A stretch of 64,000 nucleotides of DNA from Microbulbifer pacificus (GCF_002959965.1 NZ_PREV01000027.1:310001-374000), one strand, 5' to 3'. Positions 35,189-43,851 are shown, counted from the first letter of the stretch. Notes: a model not told the origin generated them from the letters alone. Program-made: numbers and translations.

Positions 35189-35763
35189 ACACCGTCTATC
35201 AACTAAAAGCCATACCAGAAAAATTCATGGCGTTACAGTTGGACATAGTGCAATTGGCCGAACAGCTCGGAGACATAGCGCTGATTGATACTCTGATGCA
35301 GTTTCCAGCTACAAACGAGTCTCTCAAATCTATTTGGAATGATTCAGTTTCAGATAATTTTCAGCCCTTATCTAAAACAAGTAGTGAAATTCCCGATGTT
35401 TCTCTTTGGGATGCAGCAAGTTTGGTTTTAAACCAGAAAGCCTACGATTCATTAAATAGATACTTGGAATCCGAAGGTGAGTTTCTACCAATCACTTGTA
35501 ACGGTGAAAAGATGTATATCTTCAATTGCCAATCATTTGGTGAAGAGGATAAGGCCCACACAGTTAAGAAGTATGTTAACGGAACTGATATGGGCTTAGA
35601 ATATCTGGAATTTAACAGTGATGATGTAGCCAAGAGATTCATTTTCAAATCTAAACTGAAAGGCGTAAACACTCTCTACTGTACAACTTCATTTAAAGCA
35701 CTGTGCAAAGAGTTTAAGTTAGAGGGACTTAGATTCGATGAAGACTTGGTTAGTCCATTCTAG
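35170..35763 (+). CDS. Imm11-like immunity protein
   Basis: Protein of 197 aa whose pattern resembles the Imm11/DUF1629 family: an N-terminal strand (VYQLKAIPEKF), the central DVSLWDAASLVLNQKAYDSL and EGEFLPITCNGEKMYIFN (about residues 75-117), and a C-terminal FIFKSKL...LYCTTSFKALCKEFKLEGLRFDE segment. Members of this family are found directly after polymorphic toxin genes. Here the gene overlaps the AHH nuclease gene and would neutralise it (inference from position). Confidence 0.68.
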   Translation: MESRSMNTVYQLKAIPEKFMALQLDIVQLAEQLGDIALIDTLMQFPATNESLKSIWNDSVSDNFQPLSKTSSEIPDVSLWDAASLVLNQKAYDSLNRYLESEGEFLPITCNGEKMYIFNCQSFGEEDKAHTVKKYVNGTDMGLEYLEFNSDDVAKRFIFKSKLKGVNTLYCTTSFKALCKEFKLEGLRFDEDLVSPF

Positions 35764-35797
35764 AAGCCTCTGACAGAGCAATCTGTAATACCGGGGT

Positions 35798-36055
35798 CTA
35801 TAGTGGCGCGGTGACCTTGGCAATGTAGACTCCATTTTTCCCGGTAATTCGTCCTGAGCTTCTATCTACGGTGAATAGAAGACCTCCTTTATCATCTCGG
35901 ACAATTATCCTTTTTTCCGTGCAGTGAGTTTTACTGATTAGCTTTCCTTTATCATCTTTTAGTGACCCACCACAGATCAGCTGAGTTGGGTTCACTTCTG
36001 TCGCCAATATTGGCAATGAGATAAATACCAAGAGAATCGCAAGAAGATTTTTCAT
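35798..36055 (-). CDS. Small secreted protein (85 aa)
   Basis: Predicted periplasmic protein with a clear signal peptide (MKNLLAILLVFISLPILA, cleavage before TEV). The mature 67 residues contain two Cys (ICGG and HCTE) that could form a disulfide, and beta-strand-rich repeats around DDKGKL and DDKGGL. It is convergent with the toxin-immunity pair. No family was recognised. Confidence 0.65.
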   Translation of the reverse strand: MKNLLAILLVFISLPILATEVNPTQLICGGSLKDDKGKLISKTHCTEKRIIVRDDKGGLLFTVDRSSGRITGKNGVYIAKVTAPL

Positions 36056-36201
36056 AGAAAGGTCTCTAAAAACTATGTATCTGAACTTCTGAAATTTCTT
36101 TGGCGTCAGATCTCACCTGTTCGGCCAACACATGCAGAATCCAGCATGTCGAGTTCTACAATGGGAATTCAACGTATCAATGTAACCAAGGGAGTTTAGT
36201 A

Positions 36202-36405
36202 ATGGCGAGCATCATTTGGGTCTGTGACTGTGGCTATAAACGTGAATACCCGTTTAGGAAGCGGACAGATCAACCTTCACTCGATAAATGCTTACAGATT
36301 CTGCAGGAAAAGTTTAAAGCAGGATTAACCGTGGTTATTTGTGAAAGAGAGAACTGTGGAAATATGATGTACCCAGACCGATTTGCTCCAGAATCAGCAC
36401 AGTAA
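36202..36405 (+). CDS. Small Cys-rich protein (67 aa)
   Basis: The start at 36202 is preferred because GGGAG lies 7 nt upstream. A longer in-frame start at 36100 has none. The product contains CDCGY near the N-terminus and CERENCGN near the C-terminus, which could bind one zinc ion. No known family was recognised. It lies alone between the secreted protein and the serine recombinase. The 36406-36641 stretch after it shows no gene. Confidence 0.55.
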   Translation: MASIIWVCDCGYKREYPFRKRTDQPSLDKCLQILQEKFKAGLTVVICERENCGNMMYPDRFAPESAQ

Positions 36406-36641
36406 CAGTATTGAGGGGGGCGCTTAGATTGAGGTCGCGCCTAACCCCTTTGAATCGCCTCTCGATTAACTTTCCACTGTTTAAAAACAGGTAGTTGTAA
36501 TGGTGCTGGGGTGTACGAAAACTCTACAGCTCAGGGTGTGCAATGATTATTCAACCGCTGATTTTTCCCCTGATTTCACACCCACAACCCACGTAGTTAC
36601 ATGTTATATTCCCCTCTTAAGTTACTGTTTCGGGGTTATGG

Positions 36642-37298
36642 ATGATCAAGTATGTTTTGTACTTCCGCGTATCTACCAAGCGGCAAGGTGAGTCTGGGTT
36701 AGGTCTGGCAGCACAGAAGCGAGATATAAATCTCTTCTTGGAAAACTATTCATCTACCCCTTATGAAGTGCTTCAGGAGTTCACAGACGTTGAATCTGGG
36801 GCGAACAGTGATAGACCTGAGTTGCATAAGGCAATCAAGCTGGCAAAGGCTGAGAAGGCTGTACTATTGGTCTCTAAGCTGGATCGATTGAGCCGGAAAG
36901 TATCGTTTATCGCTTCTCTACTGGATGATAAGAAGCTTGATTTCAAAGTGGCGCAGATGCCCACCGCTGATAAATTCCAGTTGCACATTTATGCGGCATT
37001 GGCTGAACAGGAAAGGGACTTTATCTCTACTCGAACCAAAGCAGCACTGGCAGAAGCTAAAGCCAAGGGGAAGCGTTTAGGCGGCCTCAGAGATAAGACC
37101 AACGAACGCAATAAGGTAAGACGTAAACAGGCTGAGAATGAAGCTCAGAAGCTCTCAGGCATACTTTTACCAATGGTTGCAACTCATTCTTTACAGGCAA
37201 TGGCTGACACCCTCAACAATGCTGGATTACGTACAGCGAGAGGTGCTGAATATAAACCGATGACGGTGAAGCGCGTAATTGATCGACTGGGAATGTAG
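36642..37298 (+). CDS. Serine recombinase/resolvase
   Basis: Site-specific recombinase of 218 aa. The N-terminal resolvase domain starts VLYFRVSTKRQ, with the nucleophile Ser at S11. LLVSKLDRLSRKVSFIASLL and LAEQERDFISTRTKAAL are typical of the family. The C-terminal part (MADTLNNAGLRTARGAEYKPMTVKRVIDRL) resembles the recombinase DNA-binding domain. It is shorter than large serine integrases and is more likely a resolvase or invertase of the element than its integrase. A terminator follows 30 nt later. Confidence 0.9.
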   Translation: MIKYVLYFRVSTKRQGESGLGLAAQKRDINLFLENYSSTPYEVLQEFTDVESGANSDRPELHKAIKLAKAEKAVLLVSKLDRLSRKVSFIASLLDDKKLDFKVAQMPTADKFQLHIYAALAEQERDFISTRTKAALAEAKAKGKRLGGLRDKTNERNKVRRKQAENEAQKLSGILLPMVATHSLQAMADTLNNAGLRTARGAEYKPMTVKRVIDRLGM

Positions 37299-37327
37299 CG
37301 TTCTTTCCTCTTTGTGTTGCTATCAAG

Positions 37328-37352
37328 GGCTGGCTTTACGCTGGCCTTTTTT
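37328..37352 (+). terminator. Terminator after serine recombinase
   Basis: Stem GGCTGGC/GCTGGCC, which pairs through two G-T wobbles, with loop TTTAC, followed by six T. It ends the rightward recombinase transcript. The next 226 bp before the convergent membrane gene show nothing else. Confidence 0.8.
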
Positions 37353-37578
37353 GTTCCTGTATGGGCTTCTAATAGCTGATTTTGAAGCAGTAGGGAGTGG
37401 TATTGGGAGATAGTTTTAGACAATTCTAAAGGCTATACAGAAGGCCTCATGTGATATTTTAAATTCATGAAAGCTTCTAGAAGGGAAGGGGGGAGTGTGT
37501 TCAGCACCTCGGCAAAGAATCAAGAGATATTTTAAATAAAAAACACCAGTAAAAGGGGCGATAACTAAACTGTCGATC

Positions 37579-38472
37579 TTACGGAAAAGCTTCATTAAAC
37601 GTTTTATGCTCTGGATCTGTAATTTCTATATAGCGTGTCTTGTCCCAAGGGAAAACGCTACACTGTTCAGTGATGCGCTCTATTTGTGTATAGCTGTTTG
37701 GGGAGAAAGAACAGCCAATAATTATCGAGAATATTTTATTTGCCTCTTTCCAATTTGACATTGCAGACTTTAAGTATGTTTCCGTATTGTTTGAGGCCGC
37801 CTTCATGATAGAAATTCTACAGTCGACTATTACCCCATATTCATTGCAGAAACCCTCAATTAATTTCCCTGTGGTTTTATTAATTGATGCGGTGGATTTT
37901 GCAATTTCATCTATGGCTGACTTGCTAAGACTAAAATTTTCCTGGTAATCATTGACTTTTGATATTTCAGCATTAATTTCCTTGTTAAGGGTAACTACAT
38001 TTTTATAAAAATTTTCACACAAAAGATCACCATGTTTTGCCATGGGAAATATCAAGCTGTGGAGTGCGTTCATGTCATAGCTTTCGAGGATGGCTCCATC
38101 AGGCTTATTGGATTTCTTAGTTATGGTCTCAAGTTCTGACTTTAAATGTTCTCGGTGTTTGAAATAGTTACTAAACGCGTTTTGTGATTCTGCAACTTCA
38201 ATTTGTTTGTTTTGTTGAACCGATCTGAAGTTCGATACCCACAAACCTAGTACAGCTAACATCCCAGCTAGGAATGCAAAGGGAAGTCTGAGTCCAGTGA
38301 AGAAAAAATATGTAACCCCCTCGATACTAAGATCCCAGTCAAGTTGAGAAGTAAAAAAGATACTGATTCCTATCAGAGAACTAAAGCCAGTCCCTGTAAT
38401 CCATGCCCATTGTGCGAAGTTTGGGTGATCTACCCAGCCGGAATAGGTGCTTTTATACTTCCTACTTTCCAT
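37579..38472 (-). CDS. Two-TM membrane protein with helical cytoplasmic domain
   Basis: Protein of 297 aa when started at 38472. The longer frame overlaps the upstream gene. Two membrane segments are at about residues 22-42 and 53-78, followed by a long, mostly helical soluble domain with Cys near its end (CRISIMK, CSVFPWD). It is 45 nt downstream of a larger beta-helix-like membrane protein on the same strand, and the two probably form an operon. No family was recognised. The arrangement resembles sensor-plus-membrane-effector defence pairs, without proof. Confidence 0.7.
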   Translation of the reverse strand: MESRKYKSTYSGWVDHPNFAQWAWITGTGFSSLIGISIFFTSQLDWDLSIEGVTYFFFTGLRLPFAFLAGMLAVLGLWVSNFRSVQQNKQIEVAESQNAFSNYFKHREHLKSELETITKKSNKPDGAILESYDMNALHSLIFPMAKHGDLLCENFYKNVVTLNKEINAEISKVNDYQENFSLSKSAIDEIAKSTASINKTTGKLIEGFCNEYGVIVDCRISIMKAASNNTETYLKSAMSNWKEANKIFSIIIGCSFSPNSYTQIERITEQCSVFPWDKTRYIEITDPEHKTFNEAFP

Positions 38473-38516
38473 TCTTCTTAATGCCTTTAAGTAGTCTTTG
38501 TGTTGAGGTCTTTTGG

Positions 38517-40067
38517 TTAACGGCGAGTATGCCTTTTGATTGCAACTACCGTTTGCCAGATTAATCCAGCGAATATCACATAAAAGAACAGGCTTATTAG
38601 CTCCATTCCCGGTTCTAAAAATTTTTGGAAAGGGAGTATGTGTCCAGCCCAACCGTTCAAGTAGGTTGATACGTTACTCAAGAAATTTCCACAACATGGA
38701 AGTACCTGATAAAGCCAATTTTTTTCCTTAGCTATCGCTAAAAGGTAGTAAATTAGGGAGGACAGAGCTATCCACTTAATGGGCAATAAATAGTCTTGAC
38801 CGAAGTCTGAAGATTTTTCATTGACCCATAGAATGAATTTCTCTCTTTTGGTTCCAGTTTCTGAGATATCTTCTTTATATTTTTTCATCTCCTCAGAAAA
38901 GTACTTGTTGGCTTCGATCTGATTCCCAATTTTGTCGAAAGACTGCTTGATTATTCTAAATGTTTCTCGGTTGGTATGTTCCGGCTTAACTTTTGCTCCA
39001 AGAAAGTTCGGAGGTTCTTTTAGGTTTGTATTCCTAATGTCAAGTCCAAAATAAAACTTGGAGTCCCTGAAGTTGGTGAAATCCAAGAATGTAACATGAT
39101 TAAATTTAGCAGTTAGTACCTCGTCAGTGTCTAACGGGTTTTCTATCCCAAATTCGCACTCTTCGAAGGTGGCTATTTTATCAAAGATACTCTTCTTTAC
39201 CCAAAAGTATCGAAATTTGGATTTGTAAGTATCAACTAAACCAAGAAAGTTTGTGTTATTTACTTGAGCTTTAATAACTTCGTTGTATTTAAATTCGAAT
39301 TTTGAGTGGAGTTCACTATTTTCTATTATCAAACTTTGAATGTTGTACCCATTCAGGATTAATTTTTCTTTGAAGGTTGCATCAGATATATAGATTTTTG
39401 CTAACTTTCTGCGGGATGAAATTTCATCGCTGAAAACCTTAAAGGGAAAAGCTGTTGAGCTAAGGTGCAAAGTTTTTTCAAATTCGCAATTAGAGAATAG
39501 GGGGGAGGTAATCTCTTCGTCTTTGTTATGTGAGATTTTGACGTCTGATTTAAATTTGCACAAACTATATAGCGCATCACTATCGTTTTCTAGCATTAAA
39601 GCATCTGTAACCCAGTAGTCCGCAACAAAACTACAGCCATCAAAAAAAATGCTTGTCTCATGGAGATCTATTGATCCCGCAGAAAATGTACAGTCTTGAA
39701 AATGAATTCCCTTTAACTTAGATAATATTTTCAGATAGTCATTCGGATCGTGACTTCTTCTGTCGGGGAACTGGATGTTGAGTAGGTTTATTACTTTGTC
39801 TTTGAGAAACTTGGAGTAGCGTTTGTTTGGGTCATCATGCCCACTATATAGGTGGCGCTCTAAAACGCTGCGTGGTTTTTGTGTTTTATCTTCAAACTCT
39901 GCACCCATTATTTGCGTTAAATATATGCAGAGAGTGTCTTTGAACAGCCTAGTAAGTTGAATGCCTTGGCTATCACTATTGTAAGTAGACTTTTCACAGT
40001 GAAGAGGGCACTCAGTTTTACCGTGTATTGCTGGAAGGTTGCAGGTATCGGAACTACAAGTGGCCAT
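38517..40067 (-). CDS. Pentapeptide/beta-helix-like membrane protein, unknown
   Basis: Protein of 516 aa. The N-terminal 25 residues hold a Cys/His cluster (C4, C9, C20, H23, C24) likely to bind zinc. Residues about 120-380 show short repeated strands with phrases such as FQDCTFSAG, FDGCSFVAD and FSNCEFEKT, which suggests a right-handed beta-helix of the pentapeptide type. REPEAT-like strands end at a helical segment (IIKQSFDKIGNQIEANKYF). Two membrane segments close the protein (about residues 428-447 and 489-511). It heads an operon with the two-TM protein. Function unknown. Confidence 0.75.
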   Translation of the reverse strand: MATCSSDTCNLPAIHGKTECPLHCEKSTYNSDSQGIQLTRLFKDTLCIYLTQIMGAEFEDKTQKPRSVLERHLYSGHDDPNKRYSKFLKDKVINLLNIQFPDRRSHDPNDYLKILSKLKGIHFQDCTFSAGSIDLHETSIFFDGCSFVADYWVTDALMLENDSDALYSLCKFKSDVKISHNKDEEITSPLFSNCEFEKTLHLSSTAFPFKVFSDEISSRRKLAKIYISDATFKEKLILNGYNIQSLIIENSELHSKFEFKYNEVIKAQVNNTNFLGLVDTYKSKFRYFWVKKSIFDKIATFEECEFGIENPLDTDEVLTAKFNHVTFLDFTNFRDSKFYFGLDIRNTNLKEPPNFLGAKVKPEHTNRETFRIIKQSFDKIGNQIEANKYFSEEMKKYKEDISETGTKREKFILWVNEKSSDFGQDYLLPIKWIALSSLIYYLLAIAKEKNWLYQVLPCCGNFLSNVSTYLNGWAGHILPFQKFLEPGMELISLFFYVIFAGLIWQTVVAIKRHTRR

Positions 40068-40160
40068 GCTGGGTTAGTTCTCTGCGTACTTACTTGAATG
40101 TTATCTGGCTAATATTAACTGCAGTAACTGCAAATCCATTTGCAGTGAAAACATGGATAA

Positions 40161-40403
40161 TTAGCGGGTATGGCACAGAGGTGTGCAGTGGGCACATCCA
40201 TCTGCTTGGTAAGGAGATAGGCCAGTAAGAATTTCGTTTGCCTTTGTTATCGCAGAGAAGCAGTTAGGGTGGTCTCCTAAGGCTATCCAGTTGTGAGTTT
40301 CCGGCAAACAATCCGTGATTATGCTGATATTGTGCACTTCGTGAGCATAGCCAATACCATTAGTATTTCGGTAAGCGTTACGGTTAACAATAAACTGGGG
40401 CAT
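40161..40403 (-). CDS. Small HEVH/CxxCxxxCH protein (80 aa)
   Basis: Small protein starting MPQFIVNRNAYRNTNGIG, with a HEVH motif in the middle (about residues 21-24) and a C-terminal DGCAHCTPLCHT motif that could bind a metal. This pattern resembles a small uncharacterised protein type often carried on enterobacterial and other genomic islands. A GAGG sequence lies about 10 nt upstream of the ATG. Function unknown. The combination of HxxxH-like and Cys-rich ends suggests a zinc-binding fold. Confidence 0.65.
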   Translation of the reverse strand: MPQFIVNRNAYRNTNGIGYAHEVHNISIITDCLPETHNWIALGDHPNCFSAITKANEILTGLSPYQADGCAHCTPLCHTR

Positions 40404-40644
40404 AGGGAAAGATCCTCAATAGATAACTGAATATCTCAGAGGAATAGGAGAGCTGGCTATATAACGTACAATATGAGCAGTACGAAAACCTCAATACCCA
40501 TACATCGGCCACCTATTCGGGCTGAGCTGGTACACATCCAAAAATGTGAACAACGTCACGAGTGTAGCGCTAGATAGGGGGGTGTGTAAACATACAGTGG
40601 TTAGTCTGTTTGGGAAAATTTAAAGAGTTAGAAATGATAGCCAA

Positions 40645-40668
40645 CAAAAAAGCCCCTAGATGAGGGGC
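40645..40668 (-). terminator. Terminator of small-ORF transcript
   Basis: 6-bp stem GCCCCT/AGGGGC with a 5-nt loop (40652-40668). On the minus strand it is followed by six T (complement of 40645-40650). It lies 22 nt beyond the stop of the 49-aa reading frame at 40690-40839. The 40404-40644 gap shows no gene. Confidence 0.85.
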
Positions 40669-40689
40669 AAAGTTTTAAAGCGATATTGT

Positions 40690-40839
40690 TTAGAAGTAGC
40701 GACGGACAATCGGTGCCAACTTCTGGAACAGATACCACCAAATAATGAAAACAATTTTTGTGTCATTCCACAAACCACGTGGATAGATTTTAGCGGTAAG
40801 TACAACAATACCGATGACTTGTCGAACGTGCTTCAGCAT
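40690..40839 (-). CDS. Very small basic hydrophobic protein (49 aa)
   Basis: A 49-codon frame with an excellent ribosome site (AGGAGGG, 6 nt before the ATG) and its own terminator just after it. The product starts MLKHVRQVIGIVVLTAKIYP and contains an aromatic-hydrophobic stretch (KIVFIIWWYLFQKLAP), ending in RRYF. It may be a single-span membrane peptide or an amphipathic toxin-like peptide. It lies directly downstream of the integrase gene on the same strand. No family was recognised. Confidence 0.55.
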   Translation of the reverse strand: MLKHVRQVIGIVVLTAKIYPRGLWNDTKIVFIIWWYLFQKLAPIVRRYF

Positions 40840-40978
40840 AACGATTCCCTCCTAGAGGGGTTATTGGTGAGGCCCCATTGTTATACGGTTTTACTGAGCA
40901 TGTTGTACCTGAGCGCTGCCAATTTAACTGATTTTTGGGCTTGACAGCATAATAAATTTTATCGTTTCCACCCGTTTG

Positions 40979-42634
40979 TTATAAATCGCGCCATTGGTCT
41001 ATAAGGTGATCCAAGCACAATCCATCGAATGAAACTGTGTCAACAGCTGATTTCAACTGGGGTAGGGTAACACCGCGATCATAATGCTTGGTAGCTCCCA
41101 TTTGGCCAGATTCATGACCCACATAGGATTGCAGCTCTCGAAGGTTTACACCATTGTTCAGCGCATCGGTGATATGAGTAGAGCGGAAGGAATAAAGTGT
41201 TTTCTTATCTTGTTTCCAGCTGTCTGGTAAGAAAGATCCTCTGTACCTTTCATTAAACCATTTTGTAGCTTCTGTGGATGCCCTCTGACCGAGTTTGAAG
41301 TCAGGGAAGAATCTTTCTATACCTTGTCTTTCCAGTTCCTGTAGATAGTCCTGAATACCCAATTCTATTAATTGCTGGTGCATCGGTACTCTACGTTTCG
41401 CGGCCTTGCTCTTAAGCTGTTTATCATCATCTGTGAGGTCAGCAAACAATACGCCATCCTCTATTTTGAAGTCAGATACATTGAGCTGTAGTAGTTCACC
41501 CGGTCTGGCACCAGTAAACAGCATCATGGGAGCAAGCCACCAGTGTGTGGGTTTGGTTGTACTGCGCCGGAAATATTTACTATCTGGTGTATATAGGTCG
41601 CTGGTGAAAAGTTTTTTCAAATCTGGAATAGAGAATTCAGAATATGATACTTTTTCAGCCTGAATGGTTACCAGCTCAAATGGGCTATGGGCTATCTGCT
41701 TGGTAGCAAACAGCCATTTAAAAATGCCTTTCAGATACTGCAACTTGTCATGGATGGTCGCGGAAGATAGACGCTGGTCATCACTTAGCTTTAATGCCAG
41801 AAGGTCATTCAATCCCTTGCCGGGAAAACGTTTATTTCTGTTGGCTGGTAACTTGCGCATAGTGTCGCGCCAGTGTTGTGCATCCTCAAATGACACGTCA
41901 TCTACTGGTCTATTACCCAACACAAAGATAAGGTCATTGATACTATCCCTATACGCCTCAAGGGAAGTGTCAGACAGCTTAGGATTGTTCCCCTTCTTGT
42001 ACGCTGTGTAGGGCTGGATAACGTCACTCAGTCGCTTTTGAATCGGCTTTTCTGGTGTGGCGAGGAAGTCCGGTAGTTCTGGCTTGTTGTGCTCTGGTGA
42101 TAGCGTTTGCATTCGAGTCTCACCAGCTACATGGATCAGCTTCACTACATCACCAATGAATCTTTCGTAGTGCTCACTATCTCTGATCTGGTCCATTGGG
42201 ATAGTTGGCCAAGTCTTCCTGATAAAACGGTCTGTCAGCTCATACACAGACGGCCTATCGCTGCTGAACCTCCCATCTTCCGACAGCGTCCCTTGGTTGT
42301 ACCAATCCAAAACTATTCGCGTCTTCTCTCTTTCTATCTGTAGCTCCTCAAGCGTACTAGGGCGATGTGTACTGCCTTCCTGCAATTGCTGCCATAGCTT
42401 GCGGATTAGCTTCTGATAACCGGCTTCTTGTCGATCTGGAGTCATTGCGCGCGCTTCTTTGATTTTATCTACAGCGGATTGGAGTGTACCGGCACGGGAC
42501 GCAGCTTGGTACTTACAGGAGGTTTGGAGCGAGCGCATATAGACACGCTTGCCAATTATGCTTTGTAGATCTGGGGGGATTTGCCAGCGGTAGTAGAGGA
42601 GGTTACCGCGTCGATAGATGCACTTTAGATCCAT
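40979..42634 (-). CDS. int: Tyrosine integrase of the element
   Basis: Site-specific recombinase of 551 aa. The N-terminal arm-binding region (GNLLYYRWQIPPDLQ...RSLQTS) is typical of integrases with a DUF6538-like N-terminus. The catalytic domain has the first Arg in GARPGELLQL (about residue 376), then YSFRSTHITDAL (second Arg), YVGHESG, and the nucleophile Tyr in KHYDRG (about residue 518). The box II His of the usual HxxR motif appears to be Tyr here (YSFR). The gene starts 108 bp from the tRNA-Met 3' end, so it directs integration there. TAGATGCACT repeats overlap its start. Confidence 0.93.
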   Translation of the reverse strand: MDLKCIYRRGNLLYYRWQIPPDLQSIIGKRVYMRSLQTSCKYQAASRAGTLQSAVDKIKEARAMTPDRQEAGYQKLIRKLWQQLQEGSTHRPSTLEELQIEREKTRIVLDWYNQGTLSEDGRFSSDRPSVYELTDRFIRKTWPTIPMDQIRDSEHYERFIGDVVKLIHVAGETRMQTLSPEHNKPELPDFLATPEKPIQKRLSDVIQPYTAYKKGNNPKLSDTSLEAYRDSINDLIFVLGNRPVDDVSFEDAQHWRDTMRKLPANRNKRFPGKGLNDLLALKLSDDQRLSSATIHDKLQYLKGIFKWLFATKQIAHSPFELVTIQAEKVSYSEFSIPDLKKLFTSDLYTPDSKYFRRSTTKPTHWWLAPMMLFTGARPGELLQLNVSDFKIEDGVLFADLTDDDKQLKSKAAKRRVPMHQQLIELGIQDYLQELERQGIERFFPDFKLGQRASTEATKWFNERYRGSFLPDSWKQDKKTLYSFRSTHITDALNNGVNLRELQSYVGHESGQMGATKHYDRGVTLPQLKSAVDTVSFDGLCLDHLIDQWRDL

Positions 42635-42648
42635 TTTTTAGATGCACT
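42615..42648. repeat. Integrase arm-type site candidates (TAGATGCACT)
   Basis: TAGATGCACTTTAG at 42615-42628 and TTTAGATGCACT at 42637-42648 flank the integrase start codon. A third copy, TTTAGATGCACTTTTAG, lies at the other end of the element (26854-26870). Occurrence at both ends suggests arm-type integrase binding sites and possible autoregulation. This is inference from three copies. Confidence 0.5.
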
Positions 42649-42711
42649 CTGTTGAGAATGCCGCTAAAACGGTGCCTAGGTGATTCTAAGCAAATGTAAG
42701 TGCTTGATTCT

Positions 42712-42732
42712 AAACAGGTGCCGAGGCACCTG
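42712..42732 (-). terminator. Possible terminator of tRNA-Met
   Basis: On the minus strand, CAGGTGCC/GGCACCTG with a 2-nt centre (42715-42732) is followed by TTTAG. It starts 10 nt beyond the tRNA-Met 3' end, inside the element, so the element may supply a new terminator. The T tract is short. Confidence 0.5.
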
Positions 42733-42741
42733 TAGAGGAGA

Positions 42742-42818
<77 letters not shown>

Positions 42819-42848
42819 ACAACCAAACTCGGCTAACCGAGGGCGCGA

Positions 42849-42877
42849 ATAATAGGGGTATGGGATGGGCCTGTCAA
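42849..42877 (-). promoter_or_regulatory. tRNA-Met promoter
   Basis: On the minus strand: TTGACA (42877-42872), 17-nt spacer, TATTAT (42854-42849), then a TCGCGCCC discriminator. It is near consensus and GC-rich at the start, as for stringently controlled stable-RNA genes. It would originally have driven both tRNA-Met and tRNA-Gln. Confidence 0.85.
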
Positions 42878-42936
42878 CACTCTTTTTGCTAAATTAATCA
42901 GTAGCTTAGCGTGTGCCCGATACAGCGGGGAAAGCC

Positions 42937-43851
42937 TCAGCGACCGCGGCCGATGGCGGCAAGCAGGGAGCCTGTGACGACGCTAAACGCGCCAACCCAG
43001 CTGATCCAGTTCATTGGCTCTGCCTCGATGTATCCGGGCCACAGGGCGCTGATAACGCTGCTCAGAGCCAAAGTCAGCAGTGGTACCAGGGCCAGGGTTG
43101 CGCTGACGCGAGAGGCCTCCCAGGAGGCCATGGCCTTGGCAAAGGCGCCATAGGCAATCAGGGTATTGGCGGTGAGGAACAGCAGTAGTGACCAGCCCAG
43201 AGTATCCAGATGCAGGGAAACGGCGGGTTTGGCCACCGGCAGAAAGCACAGGGTGCCTGCCAGATAAATCAGCATTAGCAGGTTGTGGGGGCGGGATTCT
43301 GCAACGATCTTTTTCTGGTACAGCCCGTAGACCGCCCAGGTAATCGCGGCGATCACCGCCAGTCCAACGCCGAGCAGATATTCCCTGTCCTCACCCTTCA
43401 GCAAATCCTGCAGGCGGAGGTTGAAGAACAGTGCCAGTCCAACACACACCAGCCCTACACCCAGCCACTGGCGAGGGGAAAAGCGTTCGCCGAGCCATAT
43501 CACACTCATAATCAACAGCAGCAGTGGCGCGAGCTGGATCAGGACCTGCAGGGCGCCAGGCGTGATGTAGTTGAGGCCGGTGGCGTAGGCGATGTAATTG
43601 GTCAGCAGACCGCCTACGGCCAGCAGGGTGTAAGGCAATAATCTGCCGCGAAACAGATTGCCCAGCTGCAGTTCGCGTCGCCAGCCATACCAGGTGCCGG
43701 CAAACAGGGCTGCACCGAAAAAGCGGTACCAGGTGATGGTGGTGGAGTCCATGTCGGCAATCAGGCCTTTCATGGCAATGGGCAGCAGAGCCCACAGAAA
43801 GGCCGTGGTCAGTGCCAGGGGCAGACCGACTCTCCAGTTGGATTGGTACAT
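42937..43851 (-). CDS. EamA/DMT-family transporter
   Basis: Inner-membrane protein of 304 aa with about ten hydrophobic segments in two EamA repeats (LPLALTTAFLWALLPIAMKGL at the start of the first, AVIAAITWAVYGLYQKKIVAE at the start of the second). Drug/metabolite exporters of this family move amino acids or other small metabolites, but the substrate cannot be read from sequence. The start at 43851 (MYQSNW) is preferred to the longer frame because AAGGTT precedes it. It lies between tRNA-Met and ychF. Confidence 0.9.
   Translation of the reverse strand: MYQSNWRVGLPLALTTAFLWALLPIAMKGLIADMDSTTITWYRFFGAALFAGTWYGWRRELQLGNLFRGRLLPYTLLAVGGLLTNYIAYATGLNYITPGALQVLIQLAPLLLLIMSVIWLGERFSPRQWLGVGLVCVGLALFFNLRLQDLLKGEDREYLLGVGLAVIAAITWAVYGLYQKKIVAESRPHNLLMLIYLAGTLCFLPVAKPAVSLHLDTLGWSLLLFLTANTLIAYGAFAKAMASWEASRVSATLALVPLLTLALSSVISALWPGYIEAEPMNWISWVGAFSVVTGSLLAAIGRGR

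Noticed and set aside
36500..36691. 63-aa frame overlapping the start of the serine recombinase
   Set aside because: No ribosome site, and composition without pattern. The overlap with a well-supported gene makes it unlikely.
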